NCBI GenBank assembly: GCA_016187365.1
Contig: JACPJX010000032.1
Span: 717 to 7,545 of the forward strand
Source: Candidatus Aenigmatarchaeota archaeon
GTDB taxonomy: Archaea > Aenigmatarchaeota > Aenigmatarchaeia > GW2011-AR5
DNA: 6,829 nt
Direction of reading: 5' to 3'
A program made the position numbers and the translations under genes. The notes below the pieces were generated by a model. The model did no database searches. It saw nothing but the letters and a program-made list of their open reading frames with translations, and was not told the origin of the DNA. Shown piece by piece: positions 1 through 5,051 of the stretch (positions are counted from its first letter, which is position 1; each line of letters opens with the position of its first letter).

Positions 1-3
1 AAA

Positions 4-137
4 TGCCGCGGATGGGTGTCGAACCCACGACCTCTACGTTTCTGAGCATTTTTCTCATCATCTTGAGATATCAGAGCTCGTAAACGCTTATGAGCATCGC
101 CCGAAAGTGTAGCGCTCTACCGTTGAGCTACCGCGGC
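4..137 (-). tRNA. tRNA-Glu (anticodon UUC), interrupted by an intron
   Basis: On the minus strand the ends form a perfect 7-bp acceptor stem (GCCGCGG with CCGCGGC), followed by discriminator A at position 4; CCA is not encoded. The D arm is GCTC-AACGGTA-GAGC with the invariant GG, and the T arm is GTGGG-TTCGACA-CCCAT with one G-T wobble. The anticodon stem is CTACA with CGTAG, giving four pairs and an A-C mismatch next to the loop. Removing 62 nt after base 37 leaves the loop CTTTCGA, as I recall it from archaeal tRNA-Glu, with anticodon TTC at positions 105-103. Other junctions in the loop would give Ser or Leu anticodons, which do not fit the short variable loop (AGGTC). The mature RNA would be about 72 nt. 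The isotype rests on the inferred splice position, so it is less certain than the gene itself. Confidence 0.85.
40..101 (-). other. tRNA intron at the canonical 37/38 position
   Basis: The extra 62 nt inside the anticodon loop can fold on its own. One hairpin is GCTCATAA / TTTACGAGC with a 4-nt loop and one mismatch; a second is TCTCA-AGATGA-TGAGA. An outer helix pairs GGGCG near the 5' splice site with TGCTC near the 3' end. The standard bulge-helix-bulge recognised by archaeal tRNA endonuclease is not clean here: only two of the four expected central pairs form at the 37/38 position. The boundaries are inferred from the mature tRNA fold and could be off by one nucleotide. Confidence 0.6.
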
Positions 138-165
138 TTATGTAACAAGAACTGTCATGGAAGGA

Positions 166-173
166 ATTTAAAT
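166..173 (-). promoter_or_regulatory. TATA-like box for the tRNA gene
   Basis: ATTTAAAT in an AT-rich run lies about 33 nt upstream of the mature tRNA 5' end. With archaeal spacing of about 26 nt this would start the transcript a few bases before the tRNA. It sits just past the rfcS stop codon, so the tRNA could also be part of an rfcS read-through transcript. Confidence 0.4.
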
Positions 174-175
174 TA

Positions 176-1114
176 TTACAGAATCCCGAGCTGCGCCAGA
201 AACGCCTCTATCTGGATGCGCGGGTTGCTGCCCTCGGTGAGGCGGAACTCATATTCACCGAGGCGCTCGAGAATCGCGAGCTTCTTCCTGTCATCCACGT
301 CAAGGCTGAATGCCTGGGAGTGAATTTCGCGGACCACGTCCTCGCCGGAAAGCCCCTTGTCATGGAGGAGTTTTATAAGGATCTCGCGCGCCTCCCTGAA
401 GTTCGCGGAAAGCGCAAGTTCGAGCATCTTCCTGACGTCAGCCGGGTCAGCATGGTTCACCACCGAATACACGACGTCCGGAGTTATGTCCTTCGCCGAT
501 GAAAGCATCTGGAGCGTGTTGACGGCGCGCCTCATGTCGCCCTCGGCTATCCCGACAACGGCATCAAGCGACTCTTCATCCATCCTCATCTTCTCCCTTT
601 CGGCTATTCCCTTCAGGTACGATTTCATGTCATCCTTCGGGAGCGAGGAGAACCTGAAGACGGCGCACCTGCTCTGTATGGGCGAGATGATTTTTCCCGA
701 ATAATTGCACGCGAGTATGAACCTGCACGTTGCCGAGTAATTTTCCATTGTCCTGCGCAGGGCATGCTGGGCGTCCTTCGTCAGCGAATCCGCCTCGTCG
801 AGATAGATTATCTTGAATCCCTGAAGCGGTATCGTCCTTGCGAAGTCCTTGACCTTGACGCGGACAGTGTCTATGCCGCGCTCGTCGCTTGCGTTGAGCT
901 CGAGAAAGTTCCCTCGCGACATATCGCCGTAAAGCTCATTCGCCACGGCAAGGGCGGCAGTCGTCTTGCCGCAGCCTGCCGGACCGGCGAAAAGGCAGTG
1001 GGGCAACGAGTTTTTTCTTATGAGGTATTTCAGCCTCTCGACTATGTTCTTCTGGCTCACTATCTGGTCCAGGGTGCGCGGCCTGTACTTCTCGGTCCAT
1101 ATCGAGGGTTCCAT
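176..1114 (-). CDS. rfcS: Replication factor C small subunit (clamp loader ATPase)
   Basis: A 312-aa AAA+ protein, normal length for the archaeal small subunit, uninterrupted by an intein. It opens with the typical WTEKYRPRTLDQIV. Walker A is GPAGCGKT (residues 44-51), Walker B is IIYLDEAD (102-109), sensor 1 lies around ACNY (135-138), the family-defining SRC arginine-finger motif is at 148-150, and sensor 2 is GDMRRAVN (192-199). The C-terminal third is the helical collar that holds the pentamer together. With the large subunit it loads the PCNA ring onto primed DNA using ATP; the large-subunit gene is not in this window. The ATG is supported by the family N-terminus and by a TATA-like box 26 nt upstream. 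The 3' end faces the tRNA on the same strand. Confidence 0.97.
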   Translation of the reverse strand: MEPSIWTEKYRPRTLDQIVSQKNIVERLKYLIRKNSLPHCLFAGPAGCGKTTAALAVANELYGDMSRGNFLELNASDERGIDTVRVKVKDFARTIPLQGFKIIYLDEADSLTKDAQHALRRTMENYSATCRFILACNYSGKIISPIQSRCAVFRFSSLPKDDMKSYLKGIAEREKMRMDEESLDAVVGIAEGDMRRAVNTLQMLSSAKDITPDVVYSVVNHADPADVRKMLELALSANFREAREILIKLLHDKGLSGEDVVREIHSQAFSLDVDDRKKLAILERLGEYEFRLTEGSNPRIQIEAFLAQLGIL

Positions 1115-1135
1115 AGCGATAAATAGAAAGGGAAA

Positions 1136-1143
1136 TTATAAAA
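1136..1143 (-). promoter_or_regulatory. TATA-like box for rfcS
   Basis: The minus-strand sequence TTTATAAT is centred about 26 nt before the rfcS ATG, in the 34-nt gap behind the DUF475 gene. This spacing predicts a leaderless rfcS transcript, so rfcS probably does not depend only on the upstream gene. Confidence 0.55.
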
Positions 1144-1148
1144 CGACT

Positions 1149-2078
1149 CTATTGCTTTGCCTGCACGTCCAGTTCCCTCTTCGACTTCCAGAAGAAATAG
1201 CCGATTATGATGAAAGTGGTGGCAGGCGACACCCAGTCAGGGATGCCCACGTGAAAACTGTGAAGTATCATGACCCATCCCAGTATGAAGATGGAATACA
1301 TGGCGCCGTTCTTCAGGTACTTGTATCTCTTTACGCGCTCGATGTTGGATATCGTTAGCTGCCTCACGGCTATGGCGCCTATGCCGTTTCCTATCAGGAT
1401 GAGCGGGACGGCGAGGGTGAAGGCGAATGCCCCGACAACGCCGTCTATGGAGAACGTCGCGTCTATGACCTCAAGGTACATTATCTTGCTCCAGTCGCTC
1501 ATCCTCACGTTTCCTATGAGTTCCCTTTCGCGCTGCGCCGCGTTCTCCTTGAAGCCGTGGACGATGAAGAATGCCGTGGAGCCAACGACAGCGCCGAATG
1601 CAAGAAGGGGCTGCCTGTTTATCGCGAACCACGTCATGAGGGAAAGGATGATGGAAATGACGGCAAAAAACCAGACGCCCTTTTTCTGTATGTAGCGCTC
1701 CCCTTTCAGGCCGAAATTCTTGGGCTCAAGGAACAGCCAGTGGAAGAACAGGAAAACAAGGAACGTCCCGCCCGCTATAAGAAGCGGCGGAGACGACGTC
1801 TTTATCGCCTCGGCGACAGACGGATCATTGCTGAACGTCGCAGTCAGGGCGCCCGCAGGCCCGAGGGCCGGGTTTGTAGCCCATATTATGGCCCACGGCA
1901 GGGCGCCCCTTATCAGGAACACGGAAAAGAATATGCCCCATGTCAGAAACCACCGCCTTGCGCGATGGGACATCCCATGGAGGACTTCGGCGTTTATGAC
2001 AGCGTTGTCTATGCTTGTTATTATCTCGAAGACCACGAGCCCCATTATGACCAGGACTGCAGAGAACAAATCAATCAT
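1149..2078 (-). CDS. TerC-superfamily / DUF475 integral membrane protein
   Basis: A 309-aa hydrophobic protein with about eight or nine membrane segments. Two internally related acidic motifs mark the TerC/DUF475 fold: FEIITSIDNAV (residues 17-27) and LEVIDATFSIDGVVGAFA (202-219). Both place Glu and Ser-x-Asp inside membrane helices, a pattern thought to bind or move metal ions in this superfamily. A polar loop with basic and acidic residues (about 118-134) and another at about 176-196 split the helices. The second motif matches what I know of DUF475 better than classical tellurite-resistance TerC. The substrate is unknown; TerC relatives have been linked to manganese or calcium efflux, so metal export is only an inference. 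It lies 34 nt upstream of rfcS on the same strand and has its own TATA-like box. Confidence 0.88.
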   Translation of the reverse strand: MIDLFSAVLVIMGLVVFEIITSIDNAVINAEVLHGMSHRARRWFLTWGIFFSVFLIRGALPWAIIWATNPALGPAGALTATFSNDPSVAEAIKTSSPPLLIAGGTFLVFLFFHWLFLEPKNFGLKGERYIQKKGVWFFAVISIILSLMTWFAINRQPLLAFGAVVGSTAFFIVHGFKENAAQRERELIGNVRMSDWSKIMYLEVIDATFSIDGVVGAFAFTLAVPLILIGNGIGAIAVRQLTISNIERVKRYKYLKNGAMYSIFILGWVMILHSFHVGIPDWVSPATTFIIIGYFFWKSKRELDVQAKQ

Positions 2079-2097
2079 CAGACCACGTTCTGGCTAT

Positions 2098-2109
2098 AAC
2101 TTATAAGTT
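2098..2109 (-). promoter_or_regulatory. Palindromic TATA-like element for the DUF475 gene
   Basis: AACTTATAAGTT is a perfect 12-bp palindrome whose centre is about 25 nt before the minus-strand ATG at 2078, matching a leaderless start. Being symmetrical it could also bind TBP for the plus strand, where it would aim near the upstream ATG at 2125. Confidence 0.55.
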
Positions 2110-2113
2110 GTCA

Positions 2114-2122
2114 TTTTTATAT
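2114..2122 (+). promoter_or_regulatory. TATA-like box for the AK6-like kinase
   Basis: TTTTTATAT is centred about 25 nt before the ATG at 2143 and only about 7 nt before the ATG at 2125. This favours 2143 as the start of both transcript and protein. Confidence 0.55.
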
Positions 2123-2142
2123 CCATGCAGGAAACTACTTTC

Positions 2143-2700
2143 ATGAAAAGATTTATATTGTGCATTTCAGGCGTGCCGGGGACGGGAAAAACGCGGGCGG
2201 CGGAAGAGCTAGGAAGAATCACGGGCTGCAGCGTAGTTTCGCTGAACAAACTGATAAAATCAGGGAAGATAAAATCTGCATGGGACAGAAAGAGAAAAAC
2301 GTCGGTTGTCAGCGAAAAGGGCCTTGACAGGCAGGTGAAAAAACTTCTCGGCGAAGGGAATTATATAATCGAGGGCGGCCTGGCGCACTTCATAAGGTGC
2401 GACCTGTGCGTCATCCTCCGCACAGACCCGGAAGTGCTGATGAAAAGGCTAGGGAAAAGGGGATGGCCCGGCTGGAAGATAAGGGAAAACGTCATGGCCG
2501 AGATGCTCGACGAGGCTGTCATAGACGCCGGAACCCGCAACAAAAGGATAATTGAAATTGACACGACAAGAACAGGCCCGAAAAGGGCTGCAGTTACAAT
2601 AAAAATGGCGTTAAATAATTATCGCCTTCAAAGACAATATTGTCCGCGAATAAACTGGATAAAAAAATATCCTGAACTGCTGATAAAACTCGGTGCATAA
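2143..2700 (+). CDS. AK6/Fap7-type adenylate kinase (NTPase)
   Basis: A 185-aa P-loop kinase from the ATG at 2143. The P-loop GVPGTGKT is at residues 10-17 directly after the first beta strand. The family signature follows: IIEGG (75-79; EGH in many relatives), CDLCVILRTDP (86-96), RLGKRGW (102-108) and KIRENVMAEMLDEA (112-125). The tail CPRINWIKKYPELL resembles the P-G-x-IDW tail of the AK6 family. In eukaryotes Fap7/AK6 acts with uS11 in maturation of the small ribosomal subunit and archaeal forms behave similarly; that role here is by homology. An in-frame ATG at 2125 would add six residues, but the family N-terminus and the TATA spacing favour 2143. The stop is 1 nt before the ATG of the htpX-like gene, so the two are probably cotranscribed. 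Confidence 0.9.
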   Translation: MKRFILCISGVPGTGKTRAAEELGRITGCSVVSLNKLIKSGKIKSAWDRKRKTSVVSEKGLDRQVKKLLGEGNYIIEGGLAHFIRCDLCVILRTDPEVLMKRLGKRGWPGWKIRENVMAEMLDEAVIDAGTRNKRIIEIDTTRTGPKRAAVTIKMALNNYRLQRQYCPRINWIKKYPELLIKLGA

Positions 2701-2701
2701 A

Positions 2702-3754
2702 ATGGGGCTTGCAAAACTGAAGGCCGCGATGTTCATCACGTTCGTAATACTTTTCGGGACGGTTCTCGCGCTTTCCGGCGTTCTGGTGTGGATACTTGCG
2801 CCCGGCCTCTACGCCCAGTCGGCACTTTATCTTGTCATGTTCCTTCTCGGGCTGACAATCTTCTTCACGCTTATTCAATGGCTGATGGCGCCGTGGATGA
2901 TAAGGGCATTCACAAACATGAGGCCGGTGGATGCGAAGGAATACCCGTGGCTCCACGAGATGCTTGACGACATCTGCAGGAAGGCAAGGCTGAAGAACAA
3001 GCCGAAACTTTACGTAGTCAACGACGGCACCCCGAACGCCTTCGCATTCGGCAGGACACGGTCGAATTCCTTCATAGCCCTGCATACGGGACTTCTCGAG
3101 AGCCTGAACAAGGATGAGATAAAATCCGTGCTCGCGCACGAAGTCGGCCACGTGAAGCACAACGACATCGTGCTGATAACGATAGCGTCCATGATACCGG
3201 TCTTCGTGTATTATCTCATAATCGCCATAGGCTCCATAGTTTCAAGGTCGAGGAACGACGATGACAACGGCCTTGCGGTCATCTTCATATGGATAGGCGC
3301 CTACATAGCCCAGTTCTTCACCTACCTGATCGTCCTCTATCTGAGCAGGGTCAGGGAGTTCTATGCAGACGCCTTCGCCGGCGCGGCAACGAGCCCGAAA
3401 AACATGCGGACAGCCCTTGCGAAGATAGCATACGGCTTCCCCCATATGTCCTCGGGAAAACTGAAGAAATACGGCAAAACGCGGGCATTCTACATAGCGG
3501 ACCCGTACGCCGCCGAAGCGATAGCGGACAGGGACAAACAGCTCCGCAAGGACATGGAGGAATCCGTGAAGAAGAGGCAGAAGGAAGGGAGGCACCTCGA
3601 CGCCGGCAAGGAGCTGGAGAGCGCGATGGAATGGGAGCGCACCAGGATGGCGGCGAAGTTCATGCAGATATTCTCGACGCACCCGCTGGCGTACAGGAGG
3701 ATAGACGCCCTGTTCGAGCTCGAGAAGGAGAAGCACAGGCCGGAAGACTTATAA
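2702..3754 (+). CDS. htpX: HtpX-like M48 family membrane zinc metalloprotease
   Basis: A 350-aa protein with the M48 layout. Two N-terminal membrane helices (about 10-33 and 40-63) precede a conserved domain, the zinc motif HEVGH (146-150) follows, then a second hydrophobic pair (about 157-180 and 190-214). The third zinc ligand is Glu219 in REFYAD (218-223), and STHP (325-328) near the C-terminus is the usual M48 signature. The segment GTPNAFAFGR (109-118) matches the conserved NAFA region. Members degrade damaged or misfolded membrane proteins with the active site facing the cytosol. An insert rich in Lys and Glu (about 275-315) lies between the Glu ligand and STHP. A GTG at 2693 is an alternative start overlapping the kinase gene; the ATG at 2702 is preferred because it avoids the overlap and begins the hydrophobic N-terminus equally well. 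Confidence 0.94.
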   Translation: MGLAKLKAAMFITFVILFGTVLALSGVLVWILAPGLYAQSALYLVMFLLGLTIFFTLIQWLMAPWMIRAFTNMRPVDAKEYPWLHEMLDDICRKARLKNKPKLYVVNDGTPNAFAFGRTRSNSFIALHTGLLESLNKDEIKSVLAHEVGHVKHNDIVLITIASMIPVFVYYLIIAIGSIVSRSRNDDDNGLAVIFIWIGAYIAQFFTYLIVLYLSRVREFYADAFAGAATSPKNMRTALAKIAYGFPHMSSGKLKKYGKTRAFYIADPYAAEAIADRDKQLRKDMEESVKKRQKEGRHLDAGKELESAMEWERTRMAAKFMQIFSTHPLAYRRIDALFELEKEKHRPEDL

Positions 3755-3769
3755 CGGAATTATTAATCC

Positions 3770-3777
3770 TATAAATT
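3770..3777 (+). promoter_or_regulatory. TATA-like box upstream of the 78-aa gene
   Basis: CCTATAAATTT is centred about 37 nt before the ATG at 3810, in the gap after htpX. It would give a leader of roughly 10 nt. The whole gap is AT-rich, so the assignment is weak. Confidence 0.35.
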
Positions 3778-3809
3778 TCACCAAAGCCATTAATTAATAG
3801 GCGTTAAAT

Positions 3810-4046
3810 ATGGCAAGGAATTATGAGTATATAATCCGCGTTGACGGGCTGGAAGTGTGGAGAGGCAAGCATCCGCCAAAAGGAAAGCTTCTGGAATTGA
3901 AGAAGAAAAATCCTGCTGTAATAATTATTATGAAACACGATGAAAAGACAGAAAGGAAAGTGAAGGAGTGGCAGGATTTTGTAGTCAAAAATAGGGATAT
4001 CTTTGAAAAAATTTCTAAGGGTTTGGAGAAGAAAAAGAGGCGATAA
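3810..4046 (+). CDS. Hypothetical protein, 78 aa, small and charged
   Basis: I do not recognise a family. The N-terminal half reads as a short beta unit (YEYIIRVDGLEVWRGKHPPK, residues 6-25) followed by VIIIM (37-41). The C-terminal half is a strongly basic helix (about 46-78) ending in KKKRR, with no membrane segment and no cysteines. The VDGxxVWxGKxP pattern looks like real protein rather than chance, and the composition supports coding. It is the first gene of an AT-rich stretch and its last 32 nt overlap, tail to tail, the 3' end of the PIN remnant on the other strand. The basic tail would allow nucleic-acid binding, but that is only a guess. Confidence 0.65.
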   Translation: MARNYEYIIRVDGLEVWRGKHPPKGKLLELKKKNPAVIIIMKHDEKTERKVKEWQDFVVKNRDIFEKISKGLEKKKRR

Positions 4047-4453
4047 GCTCTATTAATTCTATATAGCTTAAAATTTTATCGTATAAATTGTATTTCCTGA
4101 CCAATTCTATTAGGTCTTTATCGCCTGTAATTATGTATGCATCTTCTTTCATCGCTGCAAACAAATGGATAAAATTAACCAAAGTCCTGAGTTTCATGCT
4201 ATATTTTCTTGGCATTCGGCTAAACTGATGGTCTAAAGTGAGTTCTTTAATGTAACGGCATTCCAGTTCTTCCAAAAATTTATTCCATAATCTGTCAAAT
4301 TGCTCTTCACTCAACTTCAATCCGGCAATTAATTCCCTTGCAATTTCGGCTTCTGTTGCCACTGATATGATAAATTCATTAATAGGTTTTTTATTAAAGC
4401 CGCAGAAACCGTCACGCGCAAATGAACTGATTTAAATATCCAGCAGGTATCAT
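4015..4453 (-). pseudogene. PIN-domain (VapC/COG1569-like) nuclease remnant
   Basis: The intact part is a 115-codon frame from a GTG at 4362 to a TAG at 4015. It carries the second half of a PIN domain: SVATEAEIAREL with the conserved Glu, and DAYIITGDKDLIEL with the late Asp. The Asp usual before the HL..A helix is Asn here (LVNFIHLFAA), and the first catalytic Asp is missing. Reading on upstream in the same frame gives PINEFIIS, then SSFARDGF, an in-frame TAA (4432-4434), and YLLDI immediately before it. This resembles a PIN N-terminus (LLDTN) with the Asn codon turned into a stop. An ATG at 4451-4453 would join this frame if one C near 4446-4447 were removed. PIN proteins are metal-dependent RNases, commonly toxins. 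No antitoxin-like gene lies upstream on this strand. The 115-aa frame could still be made as a truncated protein: a TTTAATAAAA box lies about 30 nt before its GTG. Confidence 0.6.
4431..4438 (+). promoter_or_regulatory. TATA-like box for the 97-aa gene
   Basis: TTTAAATA is centred 25-26 nt before the ATG at 4460, predicting a leaderless transcript. It lies inside the 5' part of the PIN remnant and covers that gene's in-frame stop codon. Confidence 0.55.
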
Positions 4454-4459
4454 CATAAA

Positions 4460-4753
4460 ATGGAGAGTGCTGAGACAAGAGAAACTCATGAAATGAGTCA
4501 CGAAGGTCCGGTATTTTACTTGGATAATGCATTAGTTCCATTAGGGGATGGCTGCAGGGTGCTGGGACCTTACGATAGAGGGAAGATGAAACAAAAAAGA
4601 CAAGTTTATGAACGTTTGATTGATAGAATAACTCATGGAATGGGAGAAACTGAGAGGGAAGAATTTATGAGAAGTTATTCATTGGGCGTATATCAAGTTG
4701 AAGTTGATTCATCTCTTAGAATCAAAATCTCTATAACCCCGTTGGAAATGTGA
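4460..4753 (+). CDS. Hypothetical protein, 97 aa
   Basis: I do not recognise this protein. It is soluble, without cysteine motifs apart from a single Cys, and has an acidic start (MESAETRETHEMSHEG). A short hydrophobic strand (VFYLDNALVPLG, about 18-29) follows, then a charged helix (KMKQKRQVYERLIDRI, about 42-57) and a beta-like C-terminus (SLGVYQVEVDSSLRIKISI, about 74-92). The start is supported by a TATA-like box at leaderless spacing. Codon use is AT-rich, unlike rfcS, htpX and the prenyltransferase gene. It is divergent from the PIN remnant, whose presumed original ATG lies only 6 bases away, and is followed after 11 nt by a perfect inverted repeat. Confidence 0.6.
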   Translation: MESAETRETHEMSHEGPVFYLDNALVPLGDGCRVLGPYDRGKMKQKRQVYERLIDRITHGMGETEREEFMRSYSLGVYQVEVDSSLRIKISITPLEM

Positions 4754-4764
4754 TATCATATGGC

Positions 4765-4791
4765 AAATGGAATGAATTTTTCATTCCATTT
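4765..4791. repeat. Perfect 12-bp inverted repeat (hairpin) between the 97-aa gene and eL40
   Basis: AAATGGAATGAA and TTCATTCCATTT are exact reverse complements separated by TTT. The RNA would form a tight 12-bp hairpin 11 nt after the stop at 4753 and 36 nt before the eL40 ATG. No T-run follows, so it is not a standard terminator. It could protect or end the upstream transcript, act as an operator, or be a remnant of a mobile element. Confidence 0.8.
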
Positions 4792-4827
4792 CACTTTCGA
4801 AACAGAGATATATGTGGTGTTTCAAAA

Positions 4828-5013
4828 ATGGCAAAAAAACTGCCCCAGATAGTTGCAGACAGGCTCTTCACGAACATGTACATATGCGTGAAGTGCAACG
4901 CGAAGATGCGCGCGCCGTACGCGAAGGTCAAGGCGGGCAAGATAAGGTGCAGGAAATGCAACTCCAACAAGCTCAGGCTTAAGGCGAAGGAAAGAAGGGG
5001 ACAGAAGGTCTAG
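4828..5013 (+). CDS. rpl40e: Large-subunit ribosomal protein eL40 (L40e)
   Basis: A 61-aa zinc-ribbon protein beginning MAKKLPQIVADRLFTNMYIC. Two Cys pairs bind zinc: C20-x2-C23 and C41-x2-C44. The basic tail KLRLKAKERRGQK (48-60) matches the LRPKAKE end of archaeal L40e. The spacer between the pairs (17 residues) is longer than the roughly 10 usual in many archaea. The frame is open upstream to an ATG at 4750, but those 26 residues overlap the inverted repeat and resemble no L40e, so the ATG at 4828 is chosen. GGTG at 4816-4819, 8 nt upstream, is a plausible Shine-Dalgarno sequence, in contrast to the leaderless genes around it. No fused ubiquitin is present, as expected for an archaeon. Confidence 0.92.
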   Translation: MAKKLPQIVADRLFTNMYICVKCNAKMRAPYAKVKAGKIRCRKCNSNKLRLKAKERRGQKV

Positions 5014-5021
5014 AGCCATGC

Positions 5022-5030
5022 ATATTTAAT
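5022..5030 (+). promoter_or_regulatory. TATA-like box for the UbiA-family gene
   Basis: ATATTTAAT is centred about 26 nt before the ATG at 5052 in the 38-nt gap after eL40. The spacing fits a leaderless transcript covering the prenyltransferase and the zinc-ribbon gene. Confidence 0.55.
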
Positions 5031-5051
5031 TCTGAATGCGCAATCTAATTT

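Noticed and set aside
1557..2099. Long plus-strand open frames opposite the DUF475 gene
   Set aside because: Composition is Arg- and Pro-rich antisense of a clearly conserved membrane protein, with no motif of its own.
4484..4498. Small inverted repeat ACTCAT-GAA-ATGAGT inside the 97-aa gene
   Set aside because: Six base pairs inside a coding region is within what chance would give.
4329..4541. A 70-codon minus-strand frame with DDTCWIF and VSAALIKN, considered as the missing PIN N-terminus or an antitoxin
   Set aside because: Most of it is antisense to the 97-aa gene. The frame of the PIN body itself gives a better N-terminus (YLLDI), so this one is probably chance.
3810..4753. A VapBC-like toxin-antitoxin module formed by the PIN gene and its small neighbours
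   Set aside because: Neither small gene is on the PIN strand or upstream of it, neither resembles a known antitoxin, and the PIN gene lacks its first catalytic Asp.
4750..4827. A 26-residue N-terminal extension of eL40 from the ATG at 4750
   Set aside because: It spans the inverted repeat, overlaps the stop of the preceding gene and has no counterpart in L40e proteins.
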